Assembly (NCBI GenBank): GCA_902581585.1
Contig: CACHPB010000001.1
Location: 1 to 64,000, forward strand
Origin: an uncultured Pelagibacteraceae bacterium
GTDB taxonomy: Bacteria > Pseudomonadota > Alphaproteobacteria > Pelagibacterales > Pelagibacteraceae
Reading direction: 5' to 3'
DNA length: 64,000 bases
Notes under the pieces: generated by a model
Told to the model about the DNA's origin: nothing
Databases searched by the model: none
What the model saw: only the letters and a program-made list of their open reading frames with translations
Program-made: the position numbers and the translations under genes
Part shown: piece by piece, positions 58,951 through 64,000 of the stretch
Layout: each line of letters begins with the position of its first letter
How positions within the stretch are numbered: the stretch's first letter is position 1

Positions 58951-58980
58951 ACAAGCCCTTTAATTAAATAAAGGGCTTGT
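58951..58980 (+). terminator. Perfect 12-bp-stem hairpin after dppA-like SBP gene (attenuator/mRNA stabiliser)
   Basis: ACAAGCCCTTTA (58951-58962) ATTAAA TAAAGGGCTTGT (58969-58980); no T-run. Confidence 0.65.
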
Positions 58981-59000
58981 AATTATCAAAATTTCTTAAA

Positions 59001-59984
59001 TTGATTAATTATTTTTTCAAACGTCTGATTCAATCAGTAATAGTGATGCTCGTCGTATCATTTGTTTCATTTTCCTTATTTAATTTTGTGGGAGATCCAA
59101 TTAACAACATGGTTGGTGAGGAAACTTCAGATGAAGAAAGAGCTGAATTAAGAGAAACACTTGGATTAACCGACCCTATACATATTCAATTTTCAAGATT
59201 CGTAGTTAACGCTTCTAAGGGAGAGTTTGGAATTTCATACCAACTTAGAAGACCAGTTTCAGAGTTAATAATTGAAAGACTGCCAGCAACTATTGAACTA
59301 GTTCTAATTTCTGCATTAATTGCTTTAGTTTCCGGTACTTTATTAGGGGTTTATACGGGTATTAACAGGAAGGGTTTTTTGAGTGACTTTATATTAGCGG
59401 TATCTCTTCTAGGGGTATCTCTTCCAACATTTGTGATTGGAATACTATTCATATATCTTTTTGCAGTGATATTAGGAGTACTTCCATCTTTTGGAAGAGG
59501 AGAGGTGATAGATCTAGGTTTTTGGTCAACAGGACTTCTAACAATTTCAGGATTGAAAGCAATCATACTCCCATCTGTAACACTAAGCCTTTTTCAAATG
59601 ACTTATATAATTAGATTGGTAAGAGCAGAGATGATGGAAATCTTACAAACTGATTATATAAAGTTTGCGAGAGCAAGGGGAATAAGTGAAAAAAGTATAA
59701 ATTATAAACATGCATTAAAAAATGGATTAATTCCTGTAATTACTATTGCCGGAATAAATATTGGAACTTTGGTAGCTTTTTCAATTATCACTGAAACGGT
59801 ATTTCAATGGCCTGGTATGGGTTTTCTTTTTATTCAAGCAGTCCAATTTGTAGATATTCCAATAATGTCAGCTTATTTGGTTTTTATAGCTTTTGTTTTT
59901 GTGATGATAAATTTTATAGTAGATATTTTGTATTATTTTATTGATCCAAGAATAAGAGTTAAAGGAGATGTTACTAGTGGATAA
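59001..59984 (+). CDS. ABC transporter permease (DppB-like)
   Basis: FFKRLIQSVIVMLVVSFVSFSLFNFVGDP, FARARGISEKSINYKHALKNGLIPVITIAG; TTG start. Confidence 0.94.
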   Translation: MINYFFKRLIQSVIVMLVVSFVSFSLFNFVGDPINNMVGEETSDEERAELRETLGLTDPIHIQFSRFVVNASKGEFGISYQLRRPVSELIIERLPATIELVLISALIALVSGTLLGVYTGINRKGFLSDFILAVSLLGVSLPTFVIGILFIYLFAVILGVLPSFGRGEVIDLGFWSTGLLTISGLKAIILPSVTLSLFQMTYIIRLVRAEMMEILQTDYIKFARARGISEKSINYKHALKNGLIPVITIAGINIGTLVAFSIITETVFQWPGMGFLFIQAVQFVDIPIMSAYLVFIAFVFVMINFIVDILYYFIDPRIRVKGDVTSG

Positions 59985-60906
59985 TAGAACATTAAATTCT
60001 TGGGAAAAATTCAAAGATAGTGATATTTACTTTAGTTTTATAAAATCTCCAACAGCAATTGTATCCTCTATTATACTATTAATAATTTTCTTTTGCTCAT
60101 TTTTCGTTGAATTTGTTACCCCACATAATCCATTTGATCCAGCATCACTATCATTAATGGAAGCATTCACACCTCCATCATGGACAGACGAAGGTATGGC
60201 AAAGTTTATTTTAGGCACAGATGGACAAGGAAGAGATATGCTCTCTACTATACTTTATGGTTCACGAATTTCATTAATAGTTGGATTTTCAGCAATTATT
60301 TTCAGTCTAATTCTTGGTGTCTCACTTGGTCTAACCGCAGGATACTTTGGTGGAAAATATGAAATGATAGTTATGAGATTAACCGATGTTCAGTTAACTG
60401 TACCAAGTATATTGATGGCTCTATTAGTAGATGGAATTGCAAGGGGTATCATTTCAAGAGAAATGCACGATGAGATGGCAATTTATGTTTTAATTTTTGC
60501 TATAGGAATTTCAGAGTGGCCACAATTTGCAAGAGTTTCTCGTGCAGCAACCTTAGTAGAAAAAAATAAAGATTATGTTTCAGCTTCGTCCATTATAGGA
60601 GTTTCAAATTTACTGATAATGTTTAAACATATTTTACCAAATATTATGAGACCTGTTCTAGTTATAGGAACTATTGGTCTAGCACTTGCAATAATAGCCG
60701 AGTCAACATTAAGTTTTTTAGGAGTAGGAGTTCCTCCAACAACACCATCATTAGGTACATTAATTAGATTAGGAAATGACTTTTTATTTTCAGGTGAGTG
60801 GTGGATAACTTTTTTTCCAGCAATATTTTTAGTTATCCTTGCATTCTCAATTAATTTATTAGGAGATTGGATGAGAGACACACTTAATCCAAAGCTTAAA
60901 AAATGA
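59977..60906 (+). CDS. ABC transporter permease (DppC-like)
   Basis: LGTDGQGRDMLSTILYGSRISLIVGF, DYVSASSIIGVSNLLIMFKHILPNIMRPVLV; GTG 59977 fits the AAAGGAG at 59961-59967 better than ATG 59968. Confidence 0.93.
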   Translation: MDNRTLNSWEKFKDSDIYFSFIKSPTAIVSSIILLIIFFCSFFVEFVTPHNPFDPASLSLMEAFTPPSWTDEGMAKFILGTDGQGRDMLSTILYGSRISLIVGFSAIIFSLILGVSLGLTAGYFGGKYEMIVMRLTDVQLTVPSILMALLVDGIARGIISREMHDEMAIYVLIFAIGISEWPQFARVSRAATLVEKNKDYVSASSIIGVSNLLIMFKHILPNIMRPVLVIGTIGLALAIIAESTLSFLGVGVPPTTPSLGTLIRLGNDFLFSGEWWITFFPAIFLVILAFSINLLGDWMRDTLNPKLKK

Positions 60907-62585
60907 CCTTTTTAAAAATAAATAACTTAAGCATTGATTACAAAATGAGGAAAGAAACAGTTAATGCAGCTAAAAATATAAATATAGATATTAATAAAGG
61001 TGAAATAGTTGGATTAGTTGGGGAGTCCGGGTCGGGTAAAAGCACTGTTGCTAACGCTATAGTAAATTTGATTGATGAACCAGGTAAAATTTCAAATGGA
61101 TCAATATTTATGGGCGACACAAATATAAGTGAAAATCAAGAAACTATCGTCCAATACAGAGGAAAAAAAATAGGATTGATATTTCAAGATCCTCAAACTT
61201 CCTTAAATCCAATTTTAACAATTGGTGAACAGCTTATAGAAACAATACAGACTCATTTAAATATTAATACAGATGAGGCAAAAAATAGAGCAATCAATTT
61301 ATTAAAAGAGGTGGGTATAAAAGAAGCAGAGAAAAGATTTAACAATTACCCTCATCAATTTTCTGGTGGTATGAGACAAAGAGTTGTTATTTCTCTTGCT
61401 TTGTGTTGTGAGCCCGAATTATTAATTGCAGACGAACCAACAACAGCACTAGACGTTTCTATTCAGTCTCAAATTCTAGAATTAATTAAAAGATTAACAA
61501 AAGAGAGAAATTTAGCTGTAATACTTATTACTCACGATATGGGTGTTATCGCTGAAACTACAGATAGAGTGGCTGTAATGAAAAATGGAGACTTAATTGA
61601 AATAGGTTTAACCAAACAGATATTGGTTGAGCCTAAGGAAAAATACACAAAAAGCTTAGTTAGCTCTGTACCACCAACAAATAAAAAAATATCAAGGTTT
61701 ACAATTATTGAAAAAGAGAATTTAAATATTCAAAATAATAATATTAAAATATTAAACAGATGGTCTAAAAAAAGTATTGTAGATCAAAACTTAGTTAAAA
61801 TCCAAAATTTGAGTAAATCTTTCGATGATAGTTTTTTCACAGAAAATACAAAAAATTCAGTGATGGCAGTAGATGATGTTTCTTTTGATATTAAGGAAGG
61901 TAAATCATTTGGTCTAGTTGGTGAGAGTGGTAGTGGTAAAACTACTATAGCAAAAATGGTAGTGAATTTATTTAAACCAAGTTCTGGGGATATATTTTTT
62001 GACAATGTAAATGTTACTAAGATCAAAAAAAATAAAGATTTATTAAAATTTAGAAGACAAATTCAAATGATATTTCAGGATCCATTTTCTTCATTAAATG
62101 GAAGACTAAAAGTAAATGAAATTATTGCAGAACCTATTAAACTTCATAATCCAGATATAAAATCTAGTGATTTAGATAGTTATATTCATGATTTATTAGA
62201 GTCTGTTGAATTAACTCAACAGTCTGCAATCAGATATCCCCATGAATTTTCAGGGGGTCAAAGACAAAGAATATCAATAGCAAGGGCACTAGCAACCCAA
62301 CCAAGACTTCTTGTGTGCGATGAACCTACATCAGCATTAGACGTGAGCATTCAAGCTCAAATACTAAACTTATTAAAAGATCTTCAAGAACAGTTAAATC
62401 TCACTATATTATTTATAAGCCATGATTTACCGGTTGTAAGACAAATGTGTGATAAAATAGCTGTGCTTAAAGATGGAAAATTATGTGAAGTGTCAGAAAC
62501 AGAAGAGTTGTTTAAAAATCCTAAACATAATTATACTAAGGAACTACTAAAATTAATGCCAAAAATTGAGTCAATTTATAACTAA
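60903..62585 (+). CDS. Fused dual ATP-binding ABC protein (DppD-DppF-like)
   Basis: Two Walker A motifs (GESGSGKSTVANAI; GESGSGKTTIAKMV) and two signature motifs (FSGGMRQRVVISLAL; FSGGQRQRISIARAL). Confidence 0.95.
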   Translation: MTFLKINNLSIDYKMRKETVNAAKNINIDINKGEIVGLVGESGSGKSTVANAIVNLIDEPGKISNGSIFMGDTNISENQETIVQYRGKKIGLIFQDPQTSLNPILTIGEQLIETIQTHLNINTDEAKNRAINLLKEVGIKEAEKRFNNYPHQFSGGMRQRVVISLALCCEPELLIADEPTTALDVSIQSQILELIKRLTKERNLAVILITHDMGVIAETTDRVAVMKNGDLIEIGLTKQILVEPKEKYTKSLVSSVPPTNKKISRFTIIEKENLNIQNNNIKILNRWSKKSIVDQNLVKIQNLSKSFDDSFFTENTKNSVMAVDDVSFDIKEGKSFGLVGESGSGKTTIAKMVVNLFKPSSGDIFFDNVNVTKIKKNKDLLKFRRQIQMIFQDPFSSLNGRLKVNEIIAEPIKLHNPDIKSSDLDSYIHDLLESVELTQQSAIRYPHEFSGGQRQRISIARALATQPRLLVCDEPTSALDVSIQAQILNLLKDLQEQLNLTILFISHDLPVVRQMCDKIAVLKDGKLCEVSETEELFKNPKHNYTKELLKLMPKIESIYN

Positions 62586-62597
62586 AAGGAGAAAACT

Positions 62598-62990
62598 ATG
62601 ACAATATTTAAAAAAATTTCTGAAAATGAGGCTACTGGCAAAGTAAAAGAAATTTTTGATGAAATAAAAGAAGCCCGACAAATAACTGAAATTCCGAATT
62701 TTTGGAAAACAATGGCTAATAGTCCTGAAACATTAGAAAGAACCTGGAGATCATTACAACAAGTAATGGGAAAAGGTGAATTAGATCCTGCTGTAAAGGA
62801 ACTTATTTATGTTGCAGTTTCAATTACTAACAATTGTGAATATTGTATTAAATCTCATTCTTTAGCTGCCAGAAAAAAAGGTGCAACAGACGGAATGATA
62901 AACGAAATGATCGCAATTGTCGGAATGGCAAATGAAACAAATCGTTTAGTTGAAGGTTATCAAGTAGAAGTAGACGACTTTTTGAAATAA
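62598..62990 (+). CDS. Carboxymuconolactone decarboxylase/AhpD-like protein
   Basis: ELIYVAVSITNNCEYCIKSHSLAARKKGAT: CxxC...H motif. Confidence 0.9.
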   Translation: MTIFKKISENEATGKVKEIFDEIKEARQITEIPNFWKTMANSPETLERTWRSLQQVMGKGELDPAVKELIYVAVSITNNCEYCIKSHSLAARKKGATDGMINEMIAIVGMANETNRLVEGYQVEVDDFLK

Positions 62991-62991
62991 A

Positions 62992-63336
62992 ATGAATTTT
63001 GATTTTGTTTACAAGATATGTACAAAATCTGAGTGGAGTGAGGCAAAACAAAATAATGTTTTTAAAGGCACTGCATTAGATTTAAAAGATGGTTATATCC
63101 ATTTATCAGATAAAGATCAGGTCAAGCAAACACTCAATAAGTTTTATATTAATCAAAATAATTTAATAATTCTTAAAGTGGATGCTCTAAAATTAAAAAA
63201 TCTAGTTTGGGAGCAATCAACTGATGGCAACATGTTTCCACATTTATACTCAGATCTAGATTTAGATTTTGTAGTTAAAGAATATATGATTGATTTAAAA
63301 GATGACGGTAAGCATGATCTTCCAGATGAACTATAA
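62992..63336 (+). CDS. DUF952 family protein
   Basis: VYKICTKSEWSEAKQNNVFKGTALDLKDGYIHLSDKDQVKQTLNKF. Confidence 0.88.
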   Translation: MNFDFVYKICTKSEWSEAKQNNVFKGTALDLKDGYIHLSDKDQVKQTLNKFYINQNNLIILKVDALKLKNLVWEQSTDGNMFPHLYSDLDLDFVVKEYMIDLKDDGKHDLPDEL

Positions 63337-63339
63337 TAG

Positions 63340-63678
63340 TTAATTTGATTTTCCAACTAAATTAACAATTAAAACTCCAGATATAATTAATATTAGACCT
63401 ATAATTGTAAAAAAGTCAGGGATTTGATTAAATTTATAAATTCCCACAATAGAAGTGGCTATTATACATAAGCCTGCAAATGAAGCATAAGTCACGCCAA
63501 CAGGAATAGTTTTCATAACTAAAGAAAGCGTATACATGCATGCTACAATTGTTATTGCAGTAAAAACACTTGGTAAAAAAATTGTAAAACCATTTGCAGC
63601 TTTGGCAAAACCATTTGATGCTGTACCAAGAGCAACTGCAATAATTAAAATTATATAAGCAGTTATATTACTCATCAA
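63340..63678 (-). CDS. Small multidrug resistance (SMR/EmrE-like) transporter
   Basis: About 112 aa with four TM segments; ITAYIILIIAVALGTASNGFAKAANGFT. Confidence 0.85.
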   Translation of the reverse strand: MMSNITAYIILIIAVALGTASNGFAKAANGFTIFLPSVFTAITIVACMYTLSLVMKTIPVGVTYASFAGLCIIATSIVGIYKFNQIPDFFTIIGLILIISGVLIVNLVGKSN

Positions 63679-63724
63679 TTCAGAATAATATTATCAAAAA
63701 TTAATATCTACAAACTTTTCTAAT

Positions 63725-64000
63725 TTATTCAATTATTATTGGCCCAACCATTCCAGTTTCATAATGACCCGGAATATTACATGCCATTTCTAAAGAAATA
63801 TCTTTTGAAAACTTCCAAATAATTTCTCCTGTTTTATTTGGCTCTAGCATTACACTATTTGCGTGTTTGTGGCCCAATGAGTGATCTTTTTTAGACATTT
63901 CTTTCATTTTTTTATGATCAATCCGGTCGCCTAAAAGAATATCGTGTTCAATTAATCTTGCCATTTCTGGTTGGTGATCAATATGCATCTTTTTAGTGCC
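63725..64000 (-). CDS. Cupredoxin/plastocyanin-like copper-binding protein, 5' end beyond window
   Basis: ANSVMLEPNKTGEIIWKFSKDISLEMACNIPGHYETGMVGPIIIE (C-x4-H-x4-M type I copper ligands); frame stays open to window end (GTKKM...). Confidence 0.82.
   Translation of the reverse strand, partial: GTKKMHIDHQPEMARLIEHDILLGDRIDHKKMKEMSKKDHSLGHKHANSVMLEPNKTGEIIWKFSKDISLEMACNIPGHYETGMVGPIIIE

Noticed and set aside
1-64000. CRISPR arrays, transposases/integrases, phage genes, tRNA/rRNA genes
   Set aside because: Looked for repeated spacered units, mobile-element motifs and tRNA-like cloverleaf regions in the intergenic gaps; none was convincing by eye.

Overview
AT-rich, tightly packed window (short gaps, many 1-20 nt gene overlaps, few regulators) that looks like a streamlined marine alphaproteobacterium. 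SAR11/Pelagibacterales or an AEGEAN-169/HIMB59-like lineage is my inference and was not tested. The left edge carries the end of a suf Fe-S operon (sufD'-S-U-T-A), followed by glnA. About 5.9-51 kb is a dense carbohydrate and sugar-acid catabolic region. It holds an inositol-like set (Gfo/Idh/MocA dehydrogenases, iolE, iolD) interleaved with atypical enzymes: a DUF1907/C11orf54 homologue, PanB-like and PanE-like paralogues, two adjacent 2OG-Fe(II) oxygenases, an HpaI-type aldolase and an ALDH. It also holds a CUT2-type ABC importer, a TTT (TctCBA) importer next to RhmD-like and PdxA-like genes, a CUT1-type ABC importer, UxaA-like and IlvD/Edd dehydratases, a TRAP importer, and a BDH2-like SDR + FAH hydrolase + enolase-superfamily + SMP-30 block. 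The right part has ppc, ccdA, a gamma-butyrobetaine-dioxygenase-like gene, an IMPase/hisN-like gene, a dpp-type ABC operon and small genes. No tRNA, rRNA, CRISPR or mobile element was recognised. The most notable items are: (i) a possible non-canonical inositol/sugar-acid route with iolE/iolD but no iolB/iolC/iolJ in the window; (ii) a bacterial C11orf54/DUF1907 homologue between PanE-like and PanB-like genes; (iii) a strong terminator-like hairpin inside the 5' coding region of tctB, part of a wider pattern in which all five solute-binding-protein genes are followed by a hairpin; (iv) a ROK kinase that has lost the usual Zn-binding cysteines.
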